A DNA stretch of 64,000 bases from Armigeres subalbatus (Eukaryota > Arthropoda > Insecta > Diptera > Culicidae). The notes beneath the pieces were generated by a model. The model saw nothing but the letters and a program-made list of their open reading frames with translations, searched no databases and was not told the origin of the DNA. The stretch spans positions 97,290,988-97,354,987 of the forward strand of contig NC_085140.1 of assembly GCF_024139115.2 (NCBI RefSeq), read 5' to 3'. Positions 1 through 11,302 of this stretch are shown one piece after another. Both the position numbers and the translations under genes were made by a program. The stretch's first letter is position 1, and each line of letters opens with the position of its first letter.

Positions 1-366
1 TTCAATTTTTTATTTTTTATTTTAAATTTTTAAATTTTTATTTATTTCTAATTTTTTATTTTTTATTTATTTCCATTTTTTTTTTATATTTTCAATGTTC
101 AATTTTTAATAGTAATTTTCAATTGGTAATTTTTATTTTTTTTGTTTTAAATTTGAAAATTGAAATTTTTTAATTTTTAATTTTCAATTATTTTTAATTA
201 ATAATTTCTAATTCCTAATTTTGAATTTTTATTTTTAATTTTTAATTTTTTTTAAATTAATAATTTTCAATTTTTAATATTATTTTTAATTTATAATTTT
301 TTAATTTTTAATTTTTATTTTGAATATTTTAATTTTTGATTTTAAATTTTTAATTTTATTTTTTTA
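1..366. repeat. AT-rich low-complexity tract
   Basis: Almost entirely degenerate repeats of the word AATTTTTAATTTTT with no stable period. It looks like decayed simple sequence. No gene or regulatory motif is visible. Confidence 0.85.
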
Positions 367-509
367 ATGTTTAACCTCCTGGACCTCCATCGTCCTCTGC
401 CAGGTCAGAAGGCTACTGATGGGATGGCCGAACTCTCGCAATCACACGTATTTCATACGTATTGTTTTGCGCAATGGCAACTGTTCTGCCAATGTTCTCA
501 TATATGGCA

Positions 510-640
510 TTCTGCTAATCTTCAGTTAGAATGTAGAGCTATAGAAGAGACAGAAAAAGAAGTTGCATTTGACGAGGAATCTTATCCCATTGTTTTCTAT
601 TGAAAATTTGCCGGATCGAACAATGAGGTGAAAAGTTAAC
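510..640 (+). repeat. Interspersed repeat shared with 21571-21680
   Basis: The stretch around GTTGCATTTGACGAGGAAT, continuing through TATTGAAAATTTGCCGGATC, is a diverged match to 21590-21665 (GTTGCATTCGACGGGAAAT and so on). Two copies in one window show an interspersed repeat, so the 78-codon reading frame at 367-603 is not good evidence for a gene. The remaining sequence from 640 to 915 is AT-rich and shows nothing else. Confidence 0.6.
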
Positions 641-914
641 TTTAAAAATACTAACTTTAAAAGTGTATAATAGCATAAATAACGTTACTGGGACTCATGC
701 TCATCCGATTTGCTCGCAAAAGGCTACGTTCGACATGGGTTCTTAAGTTCAACCAAATGTGGATAATGGACCTATGCACCTAACAGATATTTAGATTTTG
801 CATATGCTCCTTTTTCAAATATTCAATCTGGGATGATTTTGATTTTTGTATTTAATTTTTTTTATTTTCATCTCCATATTTTGAAATTTTGAATTTTAAA
901 AACAAATTTTTCAT

Positions 915-1540
915 ATTTTTCAACGGTTGTAGGACAAAAGGTCTAAGGTCAAAAGGTCGAAGGACAAAAAGGCGAAGGTCAAAAGGTCGAAAGGACAAAG
1001 GGTCGAAGGGTCAAAAGGTCGAAGGGACGAAAGGTCGAAGGACAAAAGGTTGAAAGGACGAAAGGTCTTTCGTTTTTCTTCCTTCTTTCTAATTTATTCT
1101 TCCCTTTCTCTTCAATTCTCTTCCTTCTTCCTTTTTACCTTCTTACTTCATATGTTTCCTTCCTTCAATTCTTTTTCCTCCTTGCTTCTATCTTAATTCT
1201 TTCATCTTTCTTCTTTCCATATTTCACTTCATTTTCCACTTCTTATTAACATACCACTTCTAATTTCTCCGTTCCTTACTTCTCACATCACATTTCACAC
1301 TTGTCACATTTTACTTCTTATTTCTTCCTTTCCACTTATAACTTTTCACTTTTCACTTCTTATTTATCTATGCTATCCTTTTGTCCTTCGATCTTTTAAC
1401 CTTCGATGTTATGACACATATTCGACCTTTTGACCCTTCAACCTTTTGTCCATCCGACCTTTGTCCTTTCGACCTTTTGTCCTTCGTTTGACCTTCGACC
1501 TTTTGACCTTCGACCTTTTGACACAAATTCTTTTCAACAC
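915..1540. mobile_element. Foldback-like element with subrepeat arms
   Basis: The left arm (about 930-1070) is a tandem series of AAAAGGTCGAAGGAC-like words about 13-15 bp long. The right arm (about 1376-1535) holds the same words in inverse orientation (CCTTCGACCTTTTGACC). The roughly 300 bp between them is TTCTTCCTTC-type pyrimidine-rich sequence without a reading frame. Long inverted arms built from tandem subrepeats are typical of Foldback/Galileo-type DNA elements; assignment to that group is inference. Confidence 0.5.
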
Positions 1541-1866
1541 CTTTATATTTGTTAATTTTAAAGTCTTCAAATTTCGAAATTTGTACATCTAGAAATCTGA
1601 TTTTTGTTTATTTGTATTTAAATTTTTGTATTTTTTAATTTTTAAATCTTAATAGAACCTGCTTTATTAAAATCCAACTCGACTAGATGCTGATGTCATG
1701 TTTAAAAATTGGAGCTAGTACTCGTCGATAGAATCCCTTTCTGCGCGCGACGATATATGACTATATGAACAAACTACCTTCAGTTTCCACGCTTCCCGTC
1801 CTCTTCAAAAAGATTTCCCCTTTGTAAATCTTTCACCTTTTTCCTTTTTTTCATTACAAATTGAAA
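1541..1866. other. Unassigned AT-rich spacer
   Basis: AT-rich sequence between the foldback-like array and the SINE head. I see no reading frame, repeat or motif that I can support. Confidence 0.5.
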
Positions 1867-2210
1867 CGAGCTCGGTGGTCTACACCCAAAAAAATCTGCA
1901 CGTTCTTTCCACCTGAAAAAATACGTAGATTTTTTCCACCTGAAATTCACGTAACTTTTACCTGATTTTCCGATAGAAATTTCATTCTACGTGAAAATCA
2001 GGTAAGTTCTACCTGAGTTTTGGATAGAATTCACCGGACACGTAAGTTTCACCTGAATTTTCTGAAGCATTTGCAGCTACGTGTGCACGTAAAATGTACC
2101 TGAAAATTCAGGTGGAAACAACGTTTAGATTATTTGGAGTGTAGAGGTTACCGCTTCTGCCTTACAAGCAGTAGGTCATGGGTTCAATCCCAAGCTCGTT
2201 CCTATTTTTT
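1867..2210 (+). repeat. tRNA-derived SINE (family A, copy 1), split by a MITE
   Basis: The head at 1867-1882 (CTCGGTGGTCTA) continues at 2144 (GAGGTTACCGCTTCTGCC) once the inserted MITE is removed. That gives a tRNA-like internal promoter: an A box spanning the insertion and a B box GGGTTCAATCCC at about 2178-2190. The same head-to-B-box order occurs at 27160-27230 and, on the minus strand, at 44750-44830. Pol III transcription would now be broken because the A box is interrupted. The 3' end of this copy is not resolved and may run past 2210. Confidence 0.7.
1883..2141. mobile_element. TA-flanked MITE inserted in SINE A box
   Basis: A 259-bp element bounded by TA at 1881-1882 and 2142-2143. 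Imperfect terminal inverted repeats begin CACCCAAAAAAATCT on the left and, read inverted, CACTCCAAATAATCT on the right. Subterminal CACCTGAA and TACGTGAAAATCAGGT words recur inside. TA duplication fits the Tc1/mariner group. There is no transposase, so it is non-autonomous. Confidence 0.75.
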
Positions 2211-3240
2211 TAAAAATGTGGCATGGACTATTTCACTTTCCTTGGTGAATCCTCAATCTATGCTCAATTAACAAAACTTCCTTTCAGTGGTATTTTGGAG
2301 ATGAAACGATAATCTCGGTCTCTAGTAGCAACAATAACTACACACTAACATTCCCTTCCTTTTCCATCTGACTGTAAGGACTTGTTCCGCGCCTTTTTTA
2401 TCTAGATTTGTGAGCTGGTGGAACATGTACGTCGAGAATAGGTGGTGAATCCTAAGCTCTATTCACTGGGATCGTAGTGCAGTTTTTATTTGCAGACCAG
2501 AACACCAGTTCTGATCTACCGTGGATTGAGCTAAGTTAGCTAAGCTAACCTATAAACTAAGCTAATTGTTAGATTACTACATTTTGAGTTTTTAAATTTT
2601 CAAATTTTCAATCCGGTAATTTCTGAATTTATGAAAAATATATTTTTTTTAATAATTTTTAAATGTCCGTATCAGCGAATTTGAAGCTATTACTTTGTAC
2701 AATGACAACAGCATTATCCCCTCTTGTAAAATTTGGGACAAACTCAACACGCAACAAGCGTTTGTCCCAAATTGCAACAGAATAGGACAATAATCGCCTG
2801 TCGCGCGTTTAGAAAGAAGTTGGCTTTCGATGATGTTTTTGGTTAAAAATGTATTAATTATCAATGTTTAGACATGAATATAGCCATCTGTTGACATGCT
2901 TCGTGTTTTATTTCTAAAGTATGCAAACTAATGCAATTTAAAAAAATCCTAATAAATACCGTACCATATGTGTTGCAGATAAAAGATAAAAGGGAACGCA
3001 ACATTGGCTTTATCATTTATCCTCTGAAATTAATAAATTTTAAATATTCTAAATTTTAACTTCTCGAATTCCTTTTTTTTAATATTTAAACTTTAAATTT
3101 TTATTTTTTTTTTTATCTTTAAATTTGAAAAACCACAAAAATCTATATTTTTTTTAATTATATTTTTTTTGTTTTCTAAGATCTTAAAATTTAGAAACTT
3201 TAAATTATTAAAATAGTTATTTTTTAAGCTTTCATGATTT
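2211..3240. other. AT-rich intergenic DNA with a short inverted repeat
   Basis: Mostly unassigned. At 2725-2785 the words AAATTTGGGACAAAC and GTTTGTCCCAAATT form an inverted repeat about 10 bp apart, probably a MITE remnant. From 3010 to 3240 the sequence is AT-rich low-complexity DNA. No coding evidence. Confidence 0.45.
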
Positions 3241-5560
3241 TGTATAATTTTTACCTTACCCTTAATAATTCGAGTTGGTTAGGGATGTCGGTCGTACTAT
3301 ACTTGCATCCCAAAGGATGAACCTCGTCTTGAACGATTGCTCTCATTCAGCAATCAACGATAGATGAAATTTTTCGTAAAATCCAAAACTCATCGTGACC
3401 GTGAAAATGTTGTGCCTTGTTTCGCCTCATCAATTTTCTAAACGATCGTACATGCTCTACGTATCTAATTAAAATTTCCCCTTCTCGAACTTCATCATCA
3501 ACGGTACAACGATGATAAAGATGCTCTGTAGTTGTCGTGACACGCAAGTGCATCATCGAATCTCCCCTTCGAAAAATTCGTAAAAATTTCCCCCGATCCA
3601 AATAGGAGCAGTCGCCCTCCAGTTCGGCGGGTGGGAGAGGTGTGAGAACGCAATTAAATTTTATCGTAAATTGATGAACTGATATCTATTTATACAAACA
3701 CATCGTATTCGAGAACTAGCCGGGTGCCGGCGAGATAATTATCTCCCTTAGACATAAAAATCGGTACCCCGGACATTTCGGAAACAACTGCCGGCGAACG
3801 GTTTCTTCAGCGGGATTCCAGTCCAGCATCAGTTCCAGAGTGAGTGGGTGCCAATCGATTTCGATGAGGGAATAAGAGTAATAGAAACAATAAATTCGTC
3901 TGGGTTCTAAATTTAGTCATCAAATCTGCAGCCCCGGCGGCTTGCGGGTAGAGGAAGGCAAAAGAGGTCCCCTATATATGAGAGACGGCGTCGAAGAAAA
4001 ATTGTGCCACAGCAACAACAAGCCGTGGTCCGTAATGAGAAAGAATAATGAAAAATGCGTTCCTATGAATCCTGACGGTTGCAGCACGTTTTGGTAGAGG
4101 GCAGAGGCAGCATGTTGAAAATCATCGGGATTTTTATTACCCAGCCCTGTTGCAGAGGGTCGATCGTGATTTCCACCGAGAAACACTGTTGCCATTCCCA
4201 CATGGATTCGGCACGAACCTCCCGCACTCTCGTGTCCAAATCGTCTGCTTATTAGGGTTTATCACTCTGTATCACTCTTTGACACATTCCACCAATATCT
4301 AGTATAGAAAGGCGATTCAGCCCTTTTTCCCAGAAACCATAACCTTTGCGCATCGTTGCTTTAGCTTAGGGAGGACGCCTTCATATGATTCTTCCCGCAT
4401 GCAAATGCATTCCCATCTTTCCATCTAGCAATAATGCATGATGCTTGTCCCTTGCATTCATTGATTGTTGTGTCAACCATGAGCATGAGCAGAGCACACA
4501 TACTTTTGGAATTCTACACCACCATATAGGAAGTCGTTGCATAAAAATGTGTGTCACACACTGCACCAGGCCGCTTCATTCATTGCGGAGAAAAGTCATA
4601 AAATCGGCAATCATAACTCCTCGGAGACCCACATCCGAGGATTATTGCAGCCCGAAAGTGAGAATGGATGTCAATGTCAAGAAGATGGTTTCCCATTCAT
4701 TCCGATGTTCCCGGCAAGTAAGTGGGAATCTACAACAATGTGCATTCGGTGTCTTCGGTAGTCAGAGTCACCACAGCGCGCATTTGGTGTTTTGTTTTTG
4801 TTTTTGAACTGTTTTCCGATAAATAGGATGTTCGCAAGCAGCAGATTGTTTTGTTTTAGGTCTATGCCGACCGAATGCTGTATTCTTCTAGACGTCAGCA
4901 CTCAGAAGTCTATGTTTCGTCGTGATCAATTTCTTTAGTGAGGAGACTTATGCATTATGGTAATGCGTTCTGTTCGTGTAGGTCGTGTCATGCTTGTTGG
5001 AATGTAAAGTAACGCTCAGTTAACATCATGCAAATTTGTAGTACCTACCAAAAACCCCTTTTTTATGGAAATTCGATGCTAGGTTTGCAATCGAAATTCA
5101 GGCGGATATTTTTTATGTTTTCTTTGGAAACTCTTTGAATACTGTTTGAAATTTACTCGATATTTCCACAGGCACATACACACATACAGACACAAATACA
5201 AACGTTGCGCGCGCCTTTTCCAGGATCGTATTCCCACCCGATTTTTTCACAACAAATTGTTCGACGAGGAAGCTTACAATGAAAATGAATGAATATGAAC
5301 AATGGGACATATTCGTCTATCAGTGATATCACTTATCTTTCTTTTATACTGTTTGGTATTAAATGTTGTTCCTTAAATTTAGTGAAATATATGTTATACG
5401 AATAATTCTTTTAGATTCGGCCTGCATAGAATACTAAAGCGTATCTACTATCTTTTTCTTTCCAGGTAATCCTATTCTATAGCCAATATGGTAATTCCTC
5501 ACTGGTAAGATATTATAACTTTTTGTCAACTTTGAAGTATTTCAATTCTAATCCTGGTAT
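3241..5560. other. Single-copy-looking non-coding DNA
   Basis: More balanced base composition and no internal repetition that I can see. Short frames on both strands (93 codons at 3920-4201 minus, 120 codons at 4445-4807 plus) lack recognisable domains and overlap one another, so I do not call a gene. It may be intronic or regulatory DNA of a neighbouring gene. Confidence 0.4.
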
Positions 5561-5859
5561 TAGCTTGGGGTCCACAGTTAGCCAGGCGTAGGCGCAGGAT
5601 TCCCAATCCAAAGATGGCCAGATCGATTATCGATACAGTCTACGATGTTTTCGGGTGGGAAACATTTTCTACACGTTGGGCATAATGTATCCGTTCTGCA
5701 TGCCACACATGCAATAGCGGACATAGAAAAAGCTTTCATTTGATAGCATTTAATAGCATCGTCGTTTAATAGTCGTCGAAACGCTAACAAGGGCTTGCGA
5801 TGCGACGATGCCGAGGAAACTTATGACTGAGAACACCGGGCCGTAAAGTCATATATCAG

Positions 5860-6545
5860 TGGCAAAAGAATCTTACAGAGGGCGAAGTCTGTAACGGTCA
5901 GAGAGAAGCGTAAGATAAGCTAGGGCTGCTATAAAATGGAAGATTAAAGTGAGAAAATCGAACTGCTTCATGGACTTGTACCGAGAATCTGACGCTGCTC
6001 CCCTTGAGGCAACGTTTATCAGACGCAAGAATGAAGATCCGGGTACGAAGGCGCCATCGGAAATAAATCCGATTGAGCTGAAGATCATCGTAAATGTTTT
6101 TTCCCGTGACATGGTTCTACGACGTGACCGTCTGTCGGATGATGAAGCATTGCAGGTTTTTAATGATGTGCTGTCATCGATGGCGAAAGGCTTGAAAATG
6201 AAGAATGCTCCTGGTCCGGATGGTATTCCAAATGTGGTTCTGAGAACCGTGATACTGGCGTTTCCGGATATTTTCAGGAAGGTGCTGAAAAAATGTCTTG
6301 TAGATCGTTACTTACCGGTTAAGTAGAAGATCCATGAAACTGGGATTGCTGCCGAATCCTGGGAAACCGCCGGGAACTCCAGCATCGTATAGGCTTATAT
6401 GCCTGATGTATACACTGGGGAAACTTCTGGAAAGGGTTATCCTAAATAGGATGACGCAGTTCATGGAGGGTGAGAACGGCTTATCGGAAAAGCAGTTCAG
6501 GTTCCGAAAAGGCAGCTCGAATGTAATCAGGACAGTCGTTTAAGT
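5860..6545 (+). pseudogene. R1-clade non-LTR retrotransposon fragment (reverse transcriptase N-terminal part)
   Basis: Two reading frames, 5949-6326 and 6334-6543, together give the start of a reverse transcriptase domain. Visible motifs are NAPGPDGIPN (around 6205-6235), LLPNPGKPPG (about 6346-6375), SYRLICLMYTLGKLLE and GLSEKQFRFRKGSS. These match the first RT blocks of R1-type non-LTR elements, which insert by target-primed reverse transcription. A TAG at 6324-6326 and a frame change split the domain. The catalytic YADD box and the endonuclease are absent. In-frame similarity upstream to about 5880 is weak. It is a dead internal fragment; the clade call could shift to a related R1/LOA lineage. 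Confidence 0.75.
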
Positions 6546-7072
6546 TCCAGAGAGAGAGCGTTCAAAAAGAAGAAGTGTGATCGGCTCGGCTCGGTAAAAA
6601 TCATTGACGTAAAAAATTACTCGTTTGACAGTTTTGGCTGGGAGGTTATTGCCGCAGCACTGCACATAATGCGAGTCCCCGACGATTGAAGGATCCTAAA
6701 GAGCTTCTTTCAGAACTAGATCCTGGTTTACGAAACGAATCCGGGACACGGTTCCCGGGGCGTCAAGCTGTAGATGACTCACCGCAAAACAGGAACGATG
6801 CTGGTCAGCAACTGCAAAGTAATCCAGAGAATTCAGATTACCATTTTTCCGATTTTTCCCATATAAACTTTGCGCTCGTTGAGCATCCACTTAGACGGAT
6901 CTGGCTGAAATTTTTACATTAGCTTCTGGGAGCAAAAAAAGTTTATATTCAGAAAATATACGTCTCGAAAAAAAGCCGTGATGAACCTATAGAAATTTTA
7001 TAAAAAATCACGAAATTAAAACAATAAAAAAAATAAAAATCTCAAAAAAATTATTTTGAATTTTTTTATATA
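6546..7072. other. Unassigned sequence downstream of R1 fragment
   Basis: No domain recognised. The 6686-6922 frame (78 codons) has no family resemblance that I can see. The sequence becomes A-rich from about 6940. Confidence 0.4.
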
Positions 7073-7643
7073 CACCTGTGTTCAGAATAATAGCAGCAGA
7101 AGCCATAGCCATACAAAATGGTCAATTTTGACAAGCTGTAACTTTGCACCCCGATGACCGATTGAATTGAAATTTTGACAGTGAACTACAAATATGATGA
7201 ATTTTACACATACTAAGTATTATTTTTTTCGAATGACGCGTTTAAAAATTACGCACTAGGTCAAATTGTTCAAAATAATAGCAGTTTTTGTTTTGGAAAT
7301 ATCAGAAAAACAATTAATTGGAATGTTATCAATTTGAATTCAGGTGCTGCGAGACACTAAGTTTAAAATTTAAAAAATATAAATTGTTGAATTTGACATT
7401 TGAATTGGCCAATATATCAAAAATAAAAACTGCTATTTTTTTGAACAATTTGACCTAGTGCGTAATTTTTGAACGCGTCATTCGAAAAAAAATAATACTT
7501 AGTATGTGTAAAATTCATCATATTTGTAGTTCACTGTCAAAATTTCAGCTCAATCGGTCATCGGGGTGCAAAGTTACAGCTTGTTAAAGTTGACCATTTT
7601 GTATGAAAAACGGCTTCCGCTGCTATTATTCTGAACACAGGTG
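7073..7643. mobile_element. 571-bp palindromic MITE (TA target site)
   Basis: TA at 7071-7072 and 7644-7645 flank an element whose two arms, 7073-7289 and about 7426-7643, are near-perfect inverted copies of about 217 bp around a spacer of about 135 bp. Termini read CACCTGTGTTCAGAATAATA on both sides. There is no transposase. The TA duplication and long arms fit a Tc1/mariner-mobilised foldback MITE. Its RNA would fold into one very long hairpin. Confidence 0.88.
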
Positions 7644-7694
7644 TAAGTGTAGTCCACCCTACTGTCGAGATTGTATCGTAACGGTCGTGGGTAT

Positions 7695-7730
7695 CGTACA
7701 CTTAAACCTCTTTTTACGGCACTTTATTAT
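7695..7730 (+). repeat. Repeat shared in inverse orientation with 17665-17698
   Basis: TACACTTAAACCTCTTTTTA followed by CGGCACTT here matches, inverted, AAGTGCCGTAAAAAGAGGAT at 17672. The pair looks like one terminus of an interspersed element whose other end I could not find. Confidence 0.45.
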
Positions 7731-7933
7731 GCAGCACTTCGTTTAACGCCCTTCTTTTTACGGCACCTGACGTTAAAAGATTTTTAAGCTTTATTGTTAT
7801 CCAAAAAGAAAGCTGTAAAGCTGTTTTGCATCTTCAACCTTTGCCTTCATCAAGTGTTCCATTCCAGGTCATCCAAGAATTCCCCGGAGTCTACACGCGT
7901 AACCAAAAGGTTGATATCTCTTTTAAAAACTGG

Positions 7934-7943
7934 TGCATGTACT
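7934..7943 (+). repeat. 10-bp target-site duplication, 5' copy
   Basis: TGCATGTACT lies immediately upstream of the truncated RTE element and is repeated exactly at 10816-10825 after its tail. Confidence 0.8.
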
Positions 7944-8689
7944 GGTGGTGCATACTCGCCGATGTGCTCAAGGACCGTGGATTCGGCATCGTAGCGCTGC
8001 AGGAGGTTTGTTGGAAGGGATCAATGGTGCGAACGTTTAGAGGTAATCATACCATCTACCAGAGCTGCGGCAACACACACGAGCTGGGAACAGCTTTCAT
8101 AGTGATGGGCGATATGCAAAGGCGCGTGATCGGGTGGTGGCCGATCAATGAAAGATTGTGCAGGTTGAGGATCAAAGGCCGGTTCTTCAACTTCAGCATA
8201 ATCAACGTCCATAGCCCACACTCCGGAAGCACTGATGATGATAAGGACGCATTCTACGCGCAGCTGGAACGTGAGTACGACAGCTGCCCAAGCCACGACG
8301 TCAAAATCATCATAGGAGACTTGAACGCTCAGGTTGGCCAAGAGGAGGAGTTTAGACCGACTATTGGAAAGTTCAGCGCTCACCGGCTGACGAACGAAAA
8401 CGGTCTACGACTAATTGATTTCGCCGCCTCCAAGAATATGGCCATTCGCAGCACCTACTTCCAACACAGCCTCCCGTATCGGTACACCTGGAGTTCACCA
8501 CTGCAGACTGAATCACAAATCGACCACGTTCTGATTGATGGACGGCACTTTTCCGACATTATCGACGTCAGGACATATCGTGGCGCTAACATCGACTCTG
8601 ACCACTATCTCGTGATGGTTAAACTGCGCCCAAAACTATCCGTCATCAACAATGTTCGGTACCGACGACCGCCGCGGTACGACCTATAG
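7944..8689 (+). pseudogene. RTE apurinic endonuclease domain (truncated, nonsense-terminated)
   Basis: The open frame starts at an ATG at 7826 in flanking DNA, but element-derived protein begins at about 7944. Motifs of an exonuclease-endonuclease-phosphatase fold are visible: LQEVCW near 8000, NVHSPHSG near 8205, GDLNAQVG at 8315-8338, a QIDHVLI box near 8518, and SDHYLV from 8597. These supply the metal-binding and catalytic residues that nick target DNA in non-LTR retrotransposition. A TAG at 8687-8689 ends the frame where the protein should continue into the RT linker. The N terminus is missing, so the enzyme is unlikely to work. Confidence 0.85.
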
Positions 8690-10777
8690 CGACTGAAGCA
8701 ACGCGTACGCGCAGCATCTCGAGGCAGCGTTGCCGGAAGAGGGTGAGCTCGATGGACTGCTGGAATACAGTCAAAGCGGCCATTAACGACGCAGCGGAGA
8801 ACAACGTCGGGTATATGGGTCGAAGTCGACGGAACGATTGGTTCGACGAAGAGTGCAGACAGATTCTGGAGGAGAAAGACGCAGCGCGGGCGGTCGCGCT
8901 GCAGTAAAGTACGTGGAACGTTATAGACGGAAGCGGAGACAGCAGACCCGCCTTTTTCAGGAGAAGAAACGCCGCCTGGAAGAAGCGGAGTGCGAGGAGA
9001 TGGAACAGCTGTGCCGTTCTCAAGATACACGCAAGTTCTATCAGAAGCTCAACGCATCCCGCAAAGGCTTCGTGCCGCGAGCCGAAATTTGCCGGGATAA
9101 GGATGGGAGCATCTTGACGGACGAACGTGTGGTGATCGAAAGGTGGAAGCAGCACTATGAGGAACATCTGAATGGCGCTGAGAGTACAGGCAGTGAAAGT
9201 CAAGGCAGCGGAGGAGATGACTACGTCAGTTCAGCGGACGATGAAAGCCAACCAGCCTTCACCTTGAAGGATATTAAGGATGCCATACAACGGCTCAATA
9301 ACAATAAAGCAGCTGGTATGGATGGTATCGGAGCTGAGCTCATTAAGATGGGTCCAGAAAAGCTGACCACTTGCCTGCATAAACTGATTGTCAGAATCTG
9401 GGAAACTGAACAGCTACCGGAGGAGTGGAAGGAAGGGGTTATTTGCCCCATCTACAAGAAAGGCGACAAGCTGGGTGTGAGAACTTTCGAGCGATCACCA
9501 TCCTTAATGCCGCCTACAAAGTGATATCTCAGATCATCTTCCGTCGTCTGTCACCATTAGTGGACGAGTTCGTGGGAAGTCATCAAGCCGGCTTCGTTGA
9601 CGGCCGCTCGACAACGGACCAGATCTTTACTGTACGGCAAATCCTTCAAAAATGCCGTGAATACCAGGTCCCAACGTACCATCTGTTCGTTGATTTCAAG
9701 GCGGCATACGACAGTATAGACCGCGTAGAGCTATGGAAAATTATGGACGAGAACAGCTTCCCTGGGAAGCTTACCAGACTGATCAAAGCAATTGTGGATG
9801 GTGTGCAAAACTGTGTGAAGATTTCGGGCGAACACTCCAGTTCGTTCGAATCGCGCCGGGGACTAAGACAAGGTGATGGACTTTCGTGCCTGTTGTTCAA
9901 CATTGCGCTAGAAGGTGTCATGCGGAGAGCCGGGAGTAACAGCCGGGGTACGATTTTCAACAGATCCAGTCAATTTATTTGCTTCGCGGATGACATGGAC
10001 ATTGTCGGCCGAACATTTGCAAAGGTGGCAGAACTGTACACCCGCCTGAAACGTGAAGCAGCAAAAGTTGGACTGGTGGTGAATGCGTCAAAGACAAAGT
10101 ACATGCTTGTGGGCGGAACCGAGCGCGACAGGGCCCGCCTGGGAAGCAGTGTTACGATAGACGGGGATACCTTCGAGGTGGTCGAGGAATTCGTCTACCT
10201 CGGATCCTTGCTAACGGCTGACAACAACGTTAGTCGTGAAATACGAAGGCGCATCATCTGAGGAAGTCGGGCCTATTACGGGCTCCAGAAGAAACTGCGG
10301 TTGAAAAAGATTCGCCACCGCACCAAATGTGTAATGTACAAGACGCTTATAAGATCGGTTGTCCTCTACGGACACGAAACATGGACAATGCTCGAGGAGG
10401 ACTTGCAAGCACTCGGAGTATTCGAGAGACGGGTGCTTAGGACCATCTTTGGCGGTGTGCAAGAAGACGGTGTGTGGCGGCGAAGAATGAACCATGAGCT
10501 CGCCCAACTCTACGGTGAACCCAGTATCCAGAAGGTAGCTAAAGCCGGAAGGGTACGACGGGTAGGACATGTTGCAAGAATGCCGGACAGCAACCCTGCA
10601 AAGATGGTGTTCGCTTCCGATCCGGCAGGAACGAGACGGCGTGGAGCGCAGCGAGCGAGATGGGCAGACCAGGTGCAAAACGACTTGGCGAGCGTGGGGC
10701 GTATCCGAGGATGGAGAGATGCGGCCTCGAACCGTGCATTGTGGCATCAAATTGTTGATTCAGTGTTATCTGTTTAG
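8690..10777 (+). pseudogene. RTE reverse transcriptase and C-terminal domain (frameshifted)
   Basis: The coding signal runs through several frames: a linker with frame changes between 8700 and 8850, a frame at 8838-9524 holding NNNKAAGMDGIGAELIK (RT block 1), and a change near 9475 into a frame holding ENFRAITILNAAYKVIS, FVDFKAAYDSIDR and RRGLRQGDGLSCLLFN. The catalytic box is FADD at 9983-9994 in place of YADD, as in many RTE elements. A TGA at 10259-10261 interrupts the thumb; the same frame then continues through YGHETWTMLEED, GHVARMPDSNPAK and a terminal WRDAASNRALWHQIV. It was built for target-primed reverse transcription but carries at least two frameshifts and two nonsense codons (including the TAG before it), so it is inactive. 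Confidence 0.88.
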
Positions 10778-10815
10778 ATGTTAACTAAATAAATGAATGA
10801 AAATGAATAAATGAA

Positions 10816-10825
10816 TGCATGTACT
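10816..10825 (+). repeat. 10-bp target-site duplication, 3' copy
   Basis: TGCATGTACT directly after the AT-rich RTE tail, identical to 7934-7943. Confidence 0.8.
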
Positions 10826-11300
10826 TTTTGATCCATAAAACCAAATAGTTAGGATATGTCTTCAATACAGGCCGGACTCGATTATCCGGAGGCCGAAGAA
10901 AAAATTGAAAAAAAAATTCAAATCCATTTTTTCGAGACGTAGGGTGGAGAACCATTTGGGCAGTACCTCCTATTCCCGTCAGCAACGTTCATTACTCGAG
11001 CGCATTACAACCGAAGTACTTGTTTTTTAGTACATGGTTATTTCCTGTCGATATCTAGTGATGTACAAACAATCAAGCCATTTGGTTGGAACGCGGTCGA
11101 GTTATTAATGGCTGTTAGAAGGCTGCCCAAATGGTCCTGCTCCCTATACCCCCTGAAAATTAAGTTTTTTGGCGCGATTATCCGGAGTAATATTTTTACC
11201 CATCTTACAAAAATAGAAATATTATTTTTGTGTATCCGTAACGTATCCAATATGTGCAAGACACCTAGTAATGATAGAATGTGACTTTCTCTTTTTCCTA
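10826..11300. other. Unassigned spacer with a repeated CGATTATCCGGAG word
   Basis: CGATTATCCGGAG occurs near 10878 and again near 11177 in the same orientation, which suggests an old repeat. I find no matching inverted terminus and no coding domain. Confidence 0.35.
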
Positions 11301-11302
11301 AG

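Larger units (their letters stand above)
7944..10815 (+). mobile_element. 5'-truncated RTE-clade non-LTR retrotransposon
   Basis: A 2872-bp insertion bounded by exact 10-bp duplications of TGCATGTACT. It contains an AP-type endonuclease, a reverse transcriptase and a C-terminal tail, then a short 3'UTR ending in an AAATGAATGAAAATGAATAA-like tail, as RTE elements have instead of poly(A). The 5' end is truncated just before the first endonuclease motif. A second, shorter copy of the same family lies on the minus strand at 47395-47978, with the same ...TGTTATCTGTTTAGATG 3' end. Confidence 0.88.

Noticed and set aside
367..603. 78-codon frame as a gene
   Set aside because: Its 3' half is an interspersed repeat also present at 21571-21680, and it has no domain.
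5578..5790. Cysteine-rich minus frame (CXXC-like pairs) as a zinc-finger gene
   Set aside because: Short, isolated, and next to an R1 fragment; the pattern does not fit a known finger.
8605..9203. Minus-strand frames of 141 and 185 codons
   Set aside because: They are antisense shadows of the RTE element, whose plus-strand motifs are clear.
10873..11190. pogo-like MITE with CGATTATCCGG ends
   Set aside because: The two words are in direct, not inverted, orientation.
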